Positions 6,632 through 14,987 of a DNA stretch of 22,242 nucleotides are shown here, one piece after another. The translations under genes and the position numbers were made by a program. Location: contig JAAZJT010000125.1 in assembly GCA_012800215.1 (NCBI GenBank), forward strand, positions 1 through 22,242. The letters are read 5' to 3'. The notes beneath the pieces are model-generated. The model had not been told where the DNA came from. It did not search any database and saw only the letters and a program-made list of their open reading frames with translations. Each line of letters starts with the position of its first letter. The stretch's first letter is position 1. Origin of the DNA: Bacillota bacterium (GTDB lineage: Bacteria; Bacillota; Dethiobacteria; Dethiobacterales; Dethiobacteraceae).

Positions 6632-7446
6632 TCTGGTCTAGCCCCCTCATTTCCTAACACATATTGTTGAATAAATACAGCTACGCCGTGATTATAATTA
6701 GTTTCTGTAATATGATCTGCCAATGCCTTAACTGTTTCCCGCGCATTTGCCACAGCCACACCCATTCCTGCATATTCCAGCATATCAAGATCATTATAAC
6801 TGTCACCAATAGCAGCAACCTGGGAACGCGGAATCTGATGCAGTTCAGCTAAATACCGCAACGCTTGCCCTTTTGTCGCTTGCTTGGCTGTAATCTCCAA
6901 AAAACGGGGGCGGGAAATACTAATGACTAATTGCTGCCCAAAACGTTTTTGCAGTTCTTCCTGCAGTATCAGCAGCCGCTTTTCTGTATCTATTATTGTT
7001 AGTTTAGTTGGTGCCTGCGTTAATAGTGGCATCAAATCACCCACTGCATTTATCTTTACCTGCGCCACCTGCTGATAATAATGGGAATGTTCATTTTCAG
7101 CAGCAACATAAAGTTCATCATTAAGACAAACATTTACATGATAATGCCCGGCTCCGGCGATGGTGATAATTTCTTTGGCCAAAGCTAAAGGCACAGGACA
7201 ATGATAAAGAGTTTCTGACCCCTCCACTGTTTTGATTAAGGCACCATGGTATGTAATGAGAGGCAATTCAATTCCGAGTTGCTGAGCATACGGAAGTGCA
7301 GAACAATACATGCGTCCTGTCGCTAAAGTAACTAATACTCCTTTTTGGGCAGCGCGTTGAATAGCCTCTCGATTTTGCTGCGAAATTTGCAGGGTTTCAT
7401 CAAGTAAAGTATCATCTAAATCTAATGCTAGCAGTTTAAAGGTCAT
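6628..7446 (-). CDS. Cof-type HAD-IIB family phosphatase
   Basis: A soluble Mg-dependent phosphatase of the haloacid dehalogenase superfamily, subclass IIB, acting on sugar phosphates, flavin precursors or similar small phosphate esters. Motif I is ALDLDDTLLD with nucleophile Asp9 and acid/base Asp11; motif II is the Thr in TLATGR; motif IV is GDSYNDLDML near residue 213. The central part is the C2 cap typical of the Cof/YbiV group, and 272 residues is the usual length. The ATG at 7444-7446 has GAGGGAGAG upstream. It is the first gene of a two-gene unit with the FMN-dependent enzyme and has a good sigma-A-type promoter at 7495-7523. The substrate cannot be named; flavin phosphate is one speculative idea given its FMN-enzyme partner. 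Confidence 0.93.
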   Translation of the reverse strand: MTFKLLALDLDDTLLDETLQISQQNREAIQRAAQKGVLVTLATGRMYCSALPYAQQLGIELPLITYHGALIKTVEGSETLYHCPVPLALAKEIITIAGAGHYHVNVCLNDELYVAAENEHSHYYQQVAQVKINAVGDLMPLLTQAPTKLTIIDTEKRLLILQEELQKRFGQQLVISISRPRFLEITAKQATKGQALRYLAELHQIPRSQVAAIGDSYNDLDMLEYAGMGVAVANARETVKALADHITETNYNHGVAVFIQQYVLGNEGARPE

Positions 7447-7494
7447 GGTTCAACTCTCTCCCTCAAAAAAAGAAAAAAAATTAAATAGATATCA

Positions 7495-7523
7495 ATTATA
7501 TTATTGCAGAAGAAATCTGTAAA
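7495..7523 (-). promoter_or_regulatory. Sigma-A-type promoter for the HAD/FMN-enzyme unit
   Basis: The minus strand has TTTACA (7518-7523), a 17-nt spacer and TATAAT (7495-7500), one mismatch from the vegetative consensus in the -35 and none in the -10. Transcription would begin near 7488, about 40 nt before the HAD start. The -35 box lies inside the distal arm of the preceding terminator, so the terminator and promoter share bases. Confidence 0.65.
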
Positions 7524-7550
7524 GCTGTGGCTGAACACAGCCTTACAGAT
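7515..7550 (-). terminator. Terminator after the holin-like gene
   Basis: A 15-bp stem (7515-7529 with 7536-7550) closes a 6-nt loop. In the minus-strand RNA it is continuous because the only irregular pair is G-U, whereas the plus-strand RNA would have an A-C mismatch, so the sequence favours minus-strand termination. The tail is short and only moderately U-rich. It begins 6 nt after the stop codon of the holin-like gene. Confidence 0.75.
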
Positions 7551-7555
7551 AAACT

Positions 7556-7903
7556 TTAATCTTCAATTAAGGCACTAATGATACTGCTGGCAATGGATAA
7601 AACTATGGCACCTAAAATACCTGACCACAGTGACGATACCGAAAAACCATTTACCACATCTGCCACCAGCCATAACAAAAAACCATTAACAACTAAAGTA
7701 AACAAGCCCAGCGTCATAATTGTAAAAGGCAGCGTCAAGATGCTTAAAACAGGCCGAATAATTGTATTCACAAAACCCCAAACCAGCGCTGCCACCAAAG
7801 CAGCACCAAAACTTTCAATGCTGACGCCACTAACAAGTAATGCTGTAAGATACAGGGCTCCCGCATTTAAAACCCACCGCCAAATGAGGCCACGCACTAA
7901 CAA
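7556..7903 (-). CDS. Phage holin family / DUF360 small integral membrane protein
   Basis: A 115-residue, strongly hydrophobic protein with about four membrane segments (roughly residues 8-27, 31-49, 53-77 and 87-111) and the family pattern VWGFVNTIIRPVL followed by LTLPFTIMTLGLF. This matches the family called 'phage holin family' or DUF360 (YvlD-like in Bacillus, a chromosomal membrane protein). Despite the name it sits among housekeeping genes with no phage genes nearby, so a lysis role is unlikely. The TTG at 7903 and a GTG two codons later (7897) both fit the ribosome site GAGGTGAT, which lies 2-4 nt before the TTG and about 8-10 nt before the GTG; the choice is uncertain. It has its own terminator, and sigma-H-like sites lie upstream, which may mean expression in transition phase or sporulation. 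Confidence 0.85.
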   Translation of the reverse strand: MLVRGLIWRWVLNAGALYLTALLVSGVSIESFGAALVAALVWGFVNTIIRPVLSILTLPFTIMTLGLFTLVVNGFLLWLVADVVNGFSVSSLWSGILGAIVLSIASSIISALIED

Positions 7904-7929
7904 ATCACCTCACAAAAGTTCTTTTTTGC

Positions 7930-7959
7930 TGATTCGACATGCTTAGCTAAGAACCCTTT
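7930..7959 (-). promoter_or_regulatory. Weak sigma-H-like site proximal to the holin-like gene
   Basis: The minus strand reads AAAGGGTTC (7951-7959), a 12-nt spacer, then GTCGAATCA (7930-7938). The -10 core GAAT is intact, but the -35 has AGGG in place of AGGA plus a mismatch at the final w. The spacer contains the palindrome CTTAGCTAAG. The start site would be near 7922, just upstream of the ribosome binding site. Confidence 0.3.
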
Positions 7960-7971
7960 TAAAAGAAAGCA

Positions 7972-8000
7972 AATATTGACTCTTTTTGCTATTTTCCTGC
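7972..8000 (-). promoter_or_regulatory. Sigma-H-like site distal to the holin-like gene
   Basis: The minus strand reads GCAGGAAAA (7992-8000), an 11-nt spacer, then GTCAATATT (7972-7980). The -35 is a full match to RnAGGAwww and the -10 has one core mismatch (CAAT for GAAT). It shares the stretch TTTAGCAGGA with the site upstream of the probable gap gene at 97-125. Confidence 0.35.
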
Positions 8001-8029
8001 TAAATTCATCCTCTTGCAAAAAATGCTCA

Positions 8030-9898
8030 CTACCCGTTATCTTCCTGTAGAAACTCATATAAAGCAGCTGCAGTACGCAGATTCATTCCCGGCACAGCAG
8101 CCAATTCCTCAACTGAAGCTTTCCTCATTGCTGACAAGCTGCCAAAAGTCTGTAAAAGAGCCTTGCGCCGCTTCTCACCAATACCGGGAACATCCAGCAG
8201 TAATGAGCCGCGCGCAGGGCGGCTGCGCTGCTGACGCTGCTGGGTAATAGCATAACGATGCGCTTCATCTCGTACTCGCTGCAGCAGCTGCAAAGCCGGT
8301 GAAGTTTTCGGTAAGCGCAGTGGCTCTAAGTGCTCTGGTCGGAAAACTATTTCTTCTTCCTCCGCCAACGAAATAACAGGTATCATGGTGTACCCTTGTG
8401 CCGTTAAAGCCTGCAGTGCAGCATTTAACTGACCGCGACCGCCATCTATGAGAATTAAATCAGGCACCAGTAAGAAAGGATCTTCAATACTAACATTTTC
8501 AGTCCCTTCTTTCCTGGCGGCTGCCAAACGGGCAAAACGGCGATTAATCACCTCGCGCATTGCAGCATAATCATCCGGTTTTTCTACACTGCGAATACGA
8601 AAACGCCTGTACTCTGCAGGCCGTTTCACTCCATTTTCAAAGACAACCATTGATGCCACTGTTCCTTCTCCCTGAAAATGGGAGATATCATAACCTTCAA
8701 TCCGCAGCGGCGGTGACTCTAACTGTAATTCTTTAGCCAGCAGCTCCAATGCCACTAATGGGTTGCGTGCCTGGGCATGAAGTTTTTCCTGTTCCAAAAA
8801 AATCTGGGCATTATCCAGCGCCAACCTCATTAACTCTTTTTTTGCACCACGTTTCGGTACATGCAAACGAACACGCAGGCCACGACGCTGCTGCAGCCAA
8901 TCCTGCAGTAATTCCTTTTCCGGAACTTCCGTTGAAAGCAATATTTCAGGCGGAATCTCGGCGGCATGAGCATAATAACGGTGTAAAAATGCTTTTAATA
9001 CTTCAGGCACAGCCTCTCCAGTCGGATTAGTCAGTATAAAATGCTCTCTGCCCGTTAATTTACCGCTGCGCACCGCAAATAACTGAGCACAAGCAAAATC
9101 TTCTGCCGCCGCTATCGCTACAATATCTCTGTCACCCCCGGTAGTAACAGCAATCTTCTGCCGCTCCGCAATGGCGGACACAGACCGGTACTGATCGCGT
9201 AAACGTGCAGCTTTTTCAAATTCCAGCTTTTCCGCTGCCTCCTGCATACGTAATTTTAGATCATGCAGTAATTTATCCTGCTTACCTTCTAAAAAAAGTA
9301 AAACTTCATCCACTAAACGGCGATATTCAGCAGGTGATACTGTACCCGTACAGGGGGCTAAGCAGCGGTCAATATGGCGGTTGAGGCAGGGACGCTTAGC
9401 TTTACCTGGATTGATGGGGCCACGGCAGTGACGCAGTGGAAATAAGCGTCTGATCAGCCGGATAGTCTCCTTAACTGCACCTGCATTGGGATAAGGTCCA
9501 AAGTAGCGGGCCCCATCCTTTTCTACCCGACGTGCCACATGAATGCGGGGAAATTCCTCCTGTACCGTTACACGTAAATAAGGATAATGTTTATCGTCTT
9601 TTAAATTAATATTATAGCGCGGCCGATATTCTTTAATTAAATTACTTTCTAATATTAAAGCTTCTACTTCTGTATCAGTAACTGTATAGTCTAAGTCAGA
9701 AATTTTTTCTACTAAAGCCCTTACTTTAGGCGTTAAATTCTGCGGCGATTGAAAGTAAGAACGCACCCGCTGCCGCAAATTAACAGCTTTCCCCACATAA
9801 ATTATCTTACCCCGTTCATCTTTCATCAGGTAAACACCAGGGCGATGAGGCAATAGTTTTAATTTCTCTGACAACAGTTCCTCTGATTTTTTCTTCAT
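8030..9898 (-). CDS. uvrC: Excinuclease ABC subunit C
   Basis: UvrC makes both incisions around bulky DNA lesions in nucleotide excision repair after UvrA and UvrB have marked the site. At 622 residues it is full length. The GIY-YIG nuclease is at the N-terminus (GVYLMKD ... IIYVGKA, about 20-43, with Glu in LESNLIKEY). A Cys cluster (around 158-182) follows, then the UVR motif that contacts UvrB (KLEFEKAARLRD, about 220-231). The RNase H-like nuclease follows, with YDISHFQG, LILIDGGRGQ and RDEAHRYAI. The C-terminus has a double helix-hairpin-helix (DVPGIGEKRRKALL ... AVPGMNLRTAAAL). The ATG start overlaps the uvrA stop by 4 bases (ATGA), so translation is probably coupled. Last gene of uvrB-uvrA-uvrC; no convincing terminator follows it. 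Confidence 0.98.
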   Translation of the reverse strand: MKKKSEELLSEKLKLLPHRPGVYLMKDERGKIIYVGKAVNLRQRVRSYFQSPQNLTPKVRALVEKISDLDYTVTDTEVEALILESNLIKEYRPRYNINLKDDKHYPYLRVTVQEEFPRIHVARRVEKDGARYFGPYPNAGAVKETIRLIRRLFPLRHCRGPINPGKAKRPCLNRHIDRCLAPCTGTVSPAEYRRLVDEVLLFLEGKQDKLLHDLKLRMQEAAEKLEFEKAARLRDQYRSVSAIAERQKIAVTTGGDRDIVAIAAAEDFACAQLFAVRSGKLTGREHFILTNPTGEAVPEVLKAFLHRYYAHAAEIPPEILLSTEVPEKELLQDWLQQRRGLRVRLHVPKRGAKKELMRLALDNAQIFLEQEKLHAQARNPLVALELLAKELQLESPPLRIEGYDISHFQGEGTVASMVVFENGVKRPAEYRRFRIRSVEKPDDYAAMREVINRRFARLAAARKEGTENVSIEDPFLLVPDLILIDGGRGQLNAALQALTAQGYTMIPVISLAEEEEIVFRPEHLEPLRLPKTSPALQLLQRVRDEAHRYAITQQRQQRSRPARGSLLLDVPGIGEKRRKALLQTFGSLSAMRKASVEELAAVPGMNLRTAAALYEFLQEDNG

Positions 9899-12732
9899 AC
9901 CAATTCTCCGTTATGCGGCGAAAGATACCTTTGTAAATAACGGCCTGTGTATGACTCCGGTACAAGGCTCACTTCCTCCGGCGTACCGCAAGCCACTAGG
10001 CGGCCACCGTCATCACCGCCTTCAGGCCCCAGATCAATTATATAATCCGCTCTTTTAATCACATCTAGATTGTGTTCGATAACTAAGACACTATCACCAT
10101 TATCTACTAAGCGGTCTAAAATAGCCAGCAACTTATTAATATCATCACTGTGCAGCCCGGTAGTGGGCTCATCAAGAATATAAAGCGTTTTACCGTTACT
10201 ACGACGTGAAAGTTCGGTAGCCAGTTTAACCCGCTGTGCTTCACCGCCGGAAAGGGTCGGAGCCGGCTGCCCCAGCTGCAGATAGCCAAGCCCCACATCG
10301 TACAAAGTTTTTAATTTACGCTTAATCCGAGGAATCGCATCAAAAAAGGCTAAAGCTTCTGTTACCGTCATCGCCAGCACATCCGCAATATTTTTACCTT
10401 TGTACTTAATCTCCAAAGTTTCGCGGTTATAGCGTTTACCGTGGCACACCTCACAGGGAACATAAACATCAGGCAAAAAGTGCATTTCAATCTTTAAGAT
10501 CCCATCACCACGGCAAGCTTCACACCGCCCGCCTTTAACATTAAAACTAAAGCGGCCCGGTTTATAACCACGGGCACGCGCTTCCTCCGTGCGTGAAAAT
10601 AATTCCCGAATCAAATCAAAAAGCCCTGTATAAGTGGCAGGATTGGAACGTGGCGTGCGCCCAATGGGGGATTGATCAACATTAATCACTTTATCTAAAT
10701 GCTGCAGACCCAGCAGTTCATCATGTTCCGCCGGTTTATGCCGGTTGCGGTGCAATTCCATAGCCAGGCGGCGGTAGAGAATTTCATTTACCAAGGTGCT
10801 TTTGCCTGAACCGGAAACACCGGTAACGCAGGTAAAAACACCAAGGGGGATTTTCACATTAAGATCCTTCAGGTTAAAAGCGCGGGCACCTCTGATCTCC
10901 AGCCAGTTGCCATTGGGTTTTCGGCGGCTGCTGGGCACTTTAATAGTTTTTTTCCCAGATAAATATTGCCCTGTAATAGAATCGGATACTTTGGCAATTT
11001 CGGCAGCGCTGCCTGCAGCCACCACTCGGCCGCCCCAGGCGCCGGCTCCCGGGCCGATATCAATAATATGGTCGGCCCGGATAATAGTATCTTCGTCATG
11101 CTCCACCACAATTACTGTATTGCCTAAATCCCGTAAATGTTCCAGCGTTTCAATTAAACGGTCATTATCGCGCTGATGCAAACCGATACTGGGTTCATCT
11201 AAAATATATAATACTCCTGTTAAACTTGAGCCAATCTGTGTCGCCAGACGAATACGCTGTGCTTCACCGCCTGAAAGCGTACCAGCAGCTCTGTCTAGTG
11301 TTAAATACTGCAAACCTACTTTTTGCAAAAAGCCAAGCCTTTCATCAAGCTCTTTCAGAATTAAACGTGCTATCTGTCTTTCCTGCTCACTTAACTGCAG
11401 CTGCTGCAAAAAGTTTCTTGATTTTTCTACCGTCATGGCAGTTACCTCGGCAATATTTTTCCCTCCCACCGTGACGGCAAGGCTGGCGGGTTTTAAACGT
11501 GTGCCCTGGCAGTGGGAACAGGCACGTTCAGACATAAACTTGGCTAAATCCTCACGCAGCAGTTCTGACGTTGTTTCCCGGTAGCGTTTCGTCAGCAGCG
11601 GAATAACACCGGTAAATTTAACATTATACTGGCGCATGCGTCCGTGCTTGTCTTCATATTGAAAGGGAATTCGCTCAGGCAAACCCCATAACAATATTTT
11701 TTGTTGTTCCTCGCTGAGCTCGGCAAAAGGAGTGTCAAGGTCTATCCCGACATAAGCTGACACTGTTTGTATTAACTGCTGGTAGTAACCACGGCTATCC
11801 GGTTTCCAGGGAGCGATAGCTCCTTCCCGTAAAGAGCGGCGAGGATCAGGAATTATTAACTCCGGATCCATTTCAGCAATAAAACCGATCCCACTGCAGC
11901 TGGGACAGGCGCCATAAGGACTGTTAAAAGAAAACATTCGCGGCGTTAGTTCCTCAAAAGAAAAGCCACAGTCAGGACAAGCAAATTTTGCGGAAAAAAG
12001 AAGCTCTTCCTGGCCAATCACATCAATAATAACTAGCCCTTCACCGTATTTCAGTGCCGTTTCTAACGAATCAGCCAATCTGTTGGCCAGTCCCTCTTTA
12101 ATCACCAGCCTGTCCACCACAATTTCAATGCTGTGTTTTTTATTTTTATCCAGCACTATTTCCTCATCCAGTTCATAAAGCTGGCTGTCAACCCTTACCC
12201 GCACAAATCCATCCTTTTGAACTTGCTGCAGCAGTTTTTGATGTTCACCTTTCCGCCCGCGCACCAGTGGAGCCAATACCTGAATTCTGGTCTTTTCCGG
12301 CAGTATCATTACCCGATCCACCATCTGTTCCACTGTTTGCTGGGCTATCTGCAAACCGCAGTGGGGACAGTGGGGATGCCCAATGCGGGCAAAAAGCAGG
12401 CGTAAATAATCATAAATTTCCGTTACCGTGCCCACTGTGGAACGGGGATTACGGGAAGTGGTTTTCTGGTCGATAGAAATGGCCGGCGATAACCCCTCAA
12501 TGTAATCTACATCAGGTTTGTCCATTTGCCCTAAAAACTGGCGTGCATACGCAGAGAGCGACTCGACATAACGGCGCTGTCCTTCAGCATAAATCGTATC
12601 AAAAGCCAAAGAAGATTTTCCCGAGCCTGATACCCCTGTAATTACTACTAATTTATTACGGGGAACATCTATATCAATATCTTTTAAATTATGTTCGCGT
12701 GCGCCGCGAATCCGAATATAATCCTGTTGCAT
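9895..12732 (-). CDS. uvrA: Excinuclease ABC subunit A
   Basis: UvrA is the damage-sensing ATPase of nucleotide excision repair; its dimer loads UvrB. The 945 residues contain two ABC ATPase modules. Walker A I is GVSGSGKSS near residue 33 and Walker A II is GVSGSGKSTL near 641. Both signature motifs (LSGGEAQRIRLA and LSGGEAQRVKLA) and both Walker B/D-loop regions (ILDEPSIGLH and ILDEPTTGLH) are intact. Zinc-binding Cys pairs appear at CPHC, CPDC ... CPSC and CEAC ... CEVC. No inactivating change is seen. The ATG at 12730-12732 begins 5 nt after the uvrB stop, and the gene overlaps uvrC by 4 bases. Confidence 0.98.
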   Translation of the reverse strand: MQQDYIRIRGAREHNLKDIDIDVPRNKLVVITGVSGSGKSSLAFDTIYAEGQRRYVESLSAYARQFLGQMDKPDVDYIEGLSPAISIDQKTTSRNPRSTVGTVTEIYDYLRLLFARIGHPHCPHCGLQIAQQTVEQMVDRVMILPEKTRIQVLAPLVRGRKGEHQKLLQQVQKDGFVRVRVDSQLYELDEEIVLDKNKKHSIEIVVDRLVIKEGLANRLADSLETALKYGEGLVIIDVIGQEELLFSAKFACPDCGFSFEELTPRMFSFNSPYGACPSCSGIGFIAEMDPELIIPDPRRSLREGAIAPWKPDSRGYYQQLIQTVSAYVGIDLDTPFAELSEEQQKILLWGLPERIPFQYEDKHGRMRQYNVKFTGVIPLLTKRYRETTSELLREDLAKFMSERACSHCQGTRLKPASLAVTVGGKNIAEVTAMTVEKSRNFLQQLQLSEQERQIARLILKELDERLGFLQKVGLQYLTLDRAAGTLSGGEAQRIRLATQIGSSLTGVLYILDEPSIGLHQRDNDRLIETLEHLRDLGNTVIVVEHDEDTIIRADHIIDIGPGAGAWGGRVVAAGSAAEIAKVSDSITGQYLSGKKTIKVPSSRRKPNGNWLEIRGARAFNLKDLNVKIPLGVFTCVTGVSGSGKSTLVNEILYRRLAMELHRNRHKPAEHDELLGLQHLDKVINVDQSPIGRTPRSNPATYTGLFDLIRELFSRTEEARARGYKPGRFSFNVKGGRCEACRGDGILKIEMHFLPDVYVPCEVCHGKRYNRETLEIKYKGKNIADVLAMTVTEALAFFDAIPRIKRKLKTLYDVGLGYLQLGQPAPTLSGGEAQRVKLATELSRRSNGKTLYILDEPTTGLHSDDINKLLAILDRLVDNGDSVLVIEHNLDVIKRADYIIDLGPEGGDDGGRLVACGTPEEVSLVPESYTGRYLQRYLSPHNGELV

Positions 12733-12737
12733 CTTTC

Positions 12738-14726
12738 TTAACCGTCCTCTGTCTTAGCATTACGCAGGGAAAAAATCAGATCCCGCAGGTGTGCTGCCCG
12801 TTCAAATTCCAGGTTCTTAGCAGCTTCTTTCATTTCTTTTTCCAGCTTAATAATAGTCTTCTTACGCTGAGCTGCGCTCATTTGTTCTACTTCTTTTTCT
12901 GTCAGACCAGGTGTAGTTTCAGTAACTGGAGTACTTGCTTCAATCACATCGTGCACAGCTTTTTGAATAGTTGCCGGTGTAATACCATGTTTCTGATTAT
13001 AGGCTAACTGTAAAGAACGCCTTCTTTCTGTTTCATCAATGGCCACACGCATAGAATCAGTAATTTTATCAGCATACATAATTACTTTGCCATTCACATT
13101 ACGTGCAGCCCGGCCAATAGTTTGAATTAATGAGCGTTCCGCCCGTAAAAAACCTTCTTTATCCGCATCAAGAATAGCCACCAGCGATACTTCTGGCAGA
13201 TCCAAACCTTCCCGCAGCAAATTTATTCCTACCAGCACATCAAATTTTCCTAAACGCAAATCACGGATAATTTCCATTCGCTCCAATGTATGAATTTCAG
13301 AATGCAAGTAACGAATTTTCAGCCCCAGTTCTTTGTAGTATTCTGTTAAATCTTCCGCCATCCGTTTAGTAAGCGTAGTAATTAAAACACGTTCATTTTT
13401 CTCCACGCGTGCACGAATCTCACCGTATAGATCGTCTATCTGACCTTTCACAGGACGTACACTAATCTCCGGATCTACTAAACCTGTGGGACGAATGATC
13501 TGCTCCACTACCTGCTGCTGATGCTCCTGCTCATAGGGACCGGGTGTGGCAGAAACATATATTGCCTGGTTAACCAGTTTCTCAAACTCACTAAACATTA
13601 GCGGCCTGTTATCCAGCGCAGAAGGTAAACGAAAACCATGTTCCACCAAAACTTCTTTCCGCGAACGGTCACCGGCATACATACCACGTATTTGCGGCAA
13701 AGTCTGATGAGATTCATCAATCAATAAAAGAAAATCCTTGGGGAAATAATCCAGTAAAGTATACGGCCGGGAACCGGCAGGCCGCCTGTCCAAATGGCGC
13801 GAGTAGTTTTCAATGCCGGTGCAAAAACCCAGTTCGTTCATCATTTCCAAATCATATTTTGTCCGCTGTTCCAATCGTTGTGCTTCTAAAAGTTTTCCTG
13901 CCTGCTGTAAGTGTTTAAGACGCTCTTCCAGCTCCAAACGGATATCGGCCATTGCTGCCTCGAGCGTTTGGCGCGAAGTCACAAAGTGAGATGCCGGAAA
14001 GATTGCCACATGTCTGCGTTCAGCCAGGATTTCTCCCGTTAATGTGTCTATCTCCCGGATGCGTTCAATTTCATCACCAAAAAATTCTACCCGTACCGCC
14101 TTCTCTGTAGCATAGGCCGGGTAAATTTCTAAAACATCACCGCGCACCCGGAAACGACTACGCTCCAGTTGATAATCATTCCGCTCATACTGGTTAGCTA
14201 CTAACTGGCGCATAACCTCCTCCCGGCTTTTTTCCATACCTACACGCAATGAAACAACATGTTCTTTATACTCTTGCGGTGATCCCAAACCGTAAATACT
14301 GGAGACGCTTGCCACTATCAGCACATCACGCCTTTCAAAAAGAGCGCTGGTGGCAGAATGGCGCAATTTCTCAATTTCATCATTAATGGAAGCATCTTTT
14401 TCAATATAGGTATCAGTATGTGGAATATAAGCTTCAGGTTGGTAATAGTCATAATAACTGACAAAATACTCTACTGCATTATCGGGAAAAAACTCTTTAA
14501 ATTCACTACATAACTGGGCAGCCAGCGTCTTATTATGAGCAATAACCAATGTGGGACGTTGTAGCTGCTCAATTACATTGGCCATCGTAAAAGTTTTCCC
14601 GGAGCCGGTTACCCCCAGTAATGTTTGATGCTTATAGCCTTTTCTAATTCCATCTACCAGACGTGCAATGGCTTGCGGTTGATCGCCTTGCGGTCTGTAG
14701 GAACTGTGCAAACGAAATTCTCCCAT
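12738..14726 (-). CDS. uvrB: Excinuclease ABC subunit B
   Basis: UvrB is the helicase-like damage verifier of nucleotide excision repair; UvrA loads it at lesions and it recruits UvrC. The product is 662 residues. Walker A is GVTGSGKT (38-45), the beta-hairpin that probes DNA is YYDYYQPEAYIPHTDTYIEK (about 90-109), the DEAD-type box is LIDESH, and helicase motif VI is QTIGRAARN. The C-terminal UVR domain (KEAAKNLEFERAAHLRDLI) pairs with that of UvrC. I chose the ATG at 14726 because AAGGAG lies 6 nt upstream and homologues start here; an ATG at 14774 would add 16 residues with no ribosome site. First gene of uvrB-uvrA-uvrC. Two extended -10 promoter candidates lie upstream; I found no clear LexA/DinR box. 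Confidence 0.98.
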   Translation of the reverse strand: MGEFRLHSSYRPQGDQPQAIARLVDGIRKGYKHQTLLGVTGSGKTFTMANVIEQLQRPTLVIAHNKTLAAQLCSEFKEFFPDNAVEYFVSYYDYYQPEAYIPHTDTYIEKDASINDEIEKLRHSATSALFERRDVLIVASVSSIYGLGSPQEYKEHVVSLRVGMEKSREEVMRQLVANQYERNDYQLERSRFRVRGDVLEIYPAYATEKAVRVEFFGDEIERIREIDTLTGEILAERRHVAIFPASHFVTSRQTLEAAMADIRLELEERLKHLQQAGKLLEAQRLEQRTKYDLEMMNELGFCTGIENYSRHLDRRPAGSRPYTLLDYFPKDFLLLIDESHQTLPQIRGMYAGDRSRKEVLVEHGFRLPSALDNRPLMFSEFEKLVNQAIYVSATPGPYEQEHQQQVVEQIIRPTGLVDPEISVRPVKGQIDDLYGEIRARVEKNERVLITTLTKRMAEDLTEYYKELGLKIRYLHSEIHTLERMEIIRDLRLGKFDVLVGINLLREGLDLPEVSLVAILDADKEGFLRAERSLIQTIGRAARNVNGKVIMYADKITDSMRVAIDETERRRSLQLAYNQKHGITPATIQKAVHDVIEASTPVTETTPGLTEKEVEQMSAAQRKKTIIKLEKEMKEAAKNLEFERAAHLRDLIFSLRNAKTEDG

Positions 14727-14778
14727 TTTTTGCTCCTTTAAAGATACCTTAATTTCTCCCAAACTAGTTAACATAATT

Positions 14779-14787
14779 ATTATAACA
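14779..14787 (-). promoter_or_regulatory. Extended -10 promoter element, proximal, for uvrBAC
   Basis: The minus strand reads TGTTATAAT: a perfect TATAAT with the TGn extension. No good -35 box is found 16-18 nt upstream, which is tolerated with an extended -10. Transcription would start near 14772, about 46 nt before the uvrB ATG. Confidence 0.45.
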
Positions 14788-14835
14788 TATAGGGCAAGCC
14801 TACCTATTAACTAAATTTCAAGTAGAGGCTTAACA

Positions 14836-14844
14836 ATTATACCA
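14836..14844 (-). promoter_or_regulatory. Extended -10 promoter element, distal, for uvrBAC
   Basis: The minus strand reads TGGTATAAT, again a perfect TATAAT with TGn. The hexamer 17 nt upstream (AAAACA) matches the -35 consensus at only three positions. The region around both elements is very A+T-rich, so either one could be a chance match. Confidence 0.35.
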
Positions 14845-14937
14845 TTATCATTGTAATATGTTTTCTCTTTTTTCTCTATAAATAAACAATAAAAACTGCA
14901 GCTAACCGGCTAAAAAAAACAGCAGCTCGGTCAGAAC

Positions 14938-14978
14938 AAAAAAGCCACTGCGCAGTTTATTATTATACGCAAGGCTTT
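14938..14978 (-). terminator. Terminator after the 94-residue gene
   Basis: The stem pairs 14941-14946 with 14973-14978 (AAAGCC/GGCTTT), continues after a small bulge with four more pairs (TGCG/CGCA), and encloses an A+T-rich loop. On the minus strand six T in a row end the structure. It lies 10 nt after the stop codon of the small gene and separates it from uvrB. Confidence 0.7.
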
Positions 14979-14987
14979 AGTCTGTTC

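Noticed and set aside
7556..7903. Prophage remnant suggested by the 'phage holin family' name
   Set aside because: No endolysin, capsid, integrase or attachment repeat is nearby. The family is a common chromosomal membrane protein in Firmicutes and the name is historical.
7578..7946. Plus-strand open frame of 122 codons opposite the holin-like gene
   Set aside because: The opposite strand encodes a recognisable DUF360 membrane protein with a ribosome site and terminator. The plus frame is low in hydrophobic pattern and has no supporting signals.
4778..7992. Shared 13-mer ATAGCAAAAAGAG (minus strand) near 4780-4792 and 7979-7991
   Set aside because: A few shared 13-mers are expected by chance in 22 kb, and the contexts differ, so no repeat family is supported.
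14727..14774. Longer UvrB start adding 16 residues
   Set aside because: The upstream ATG has no ribosome site and lies at the likely transcription start, whereas the internal ATG at 14726 has AAGGAG 6 nt upstream and fits the family N-terminus.
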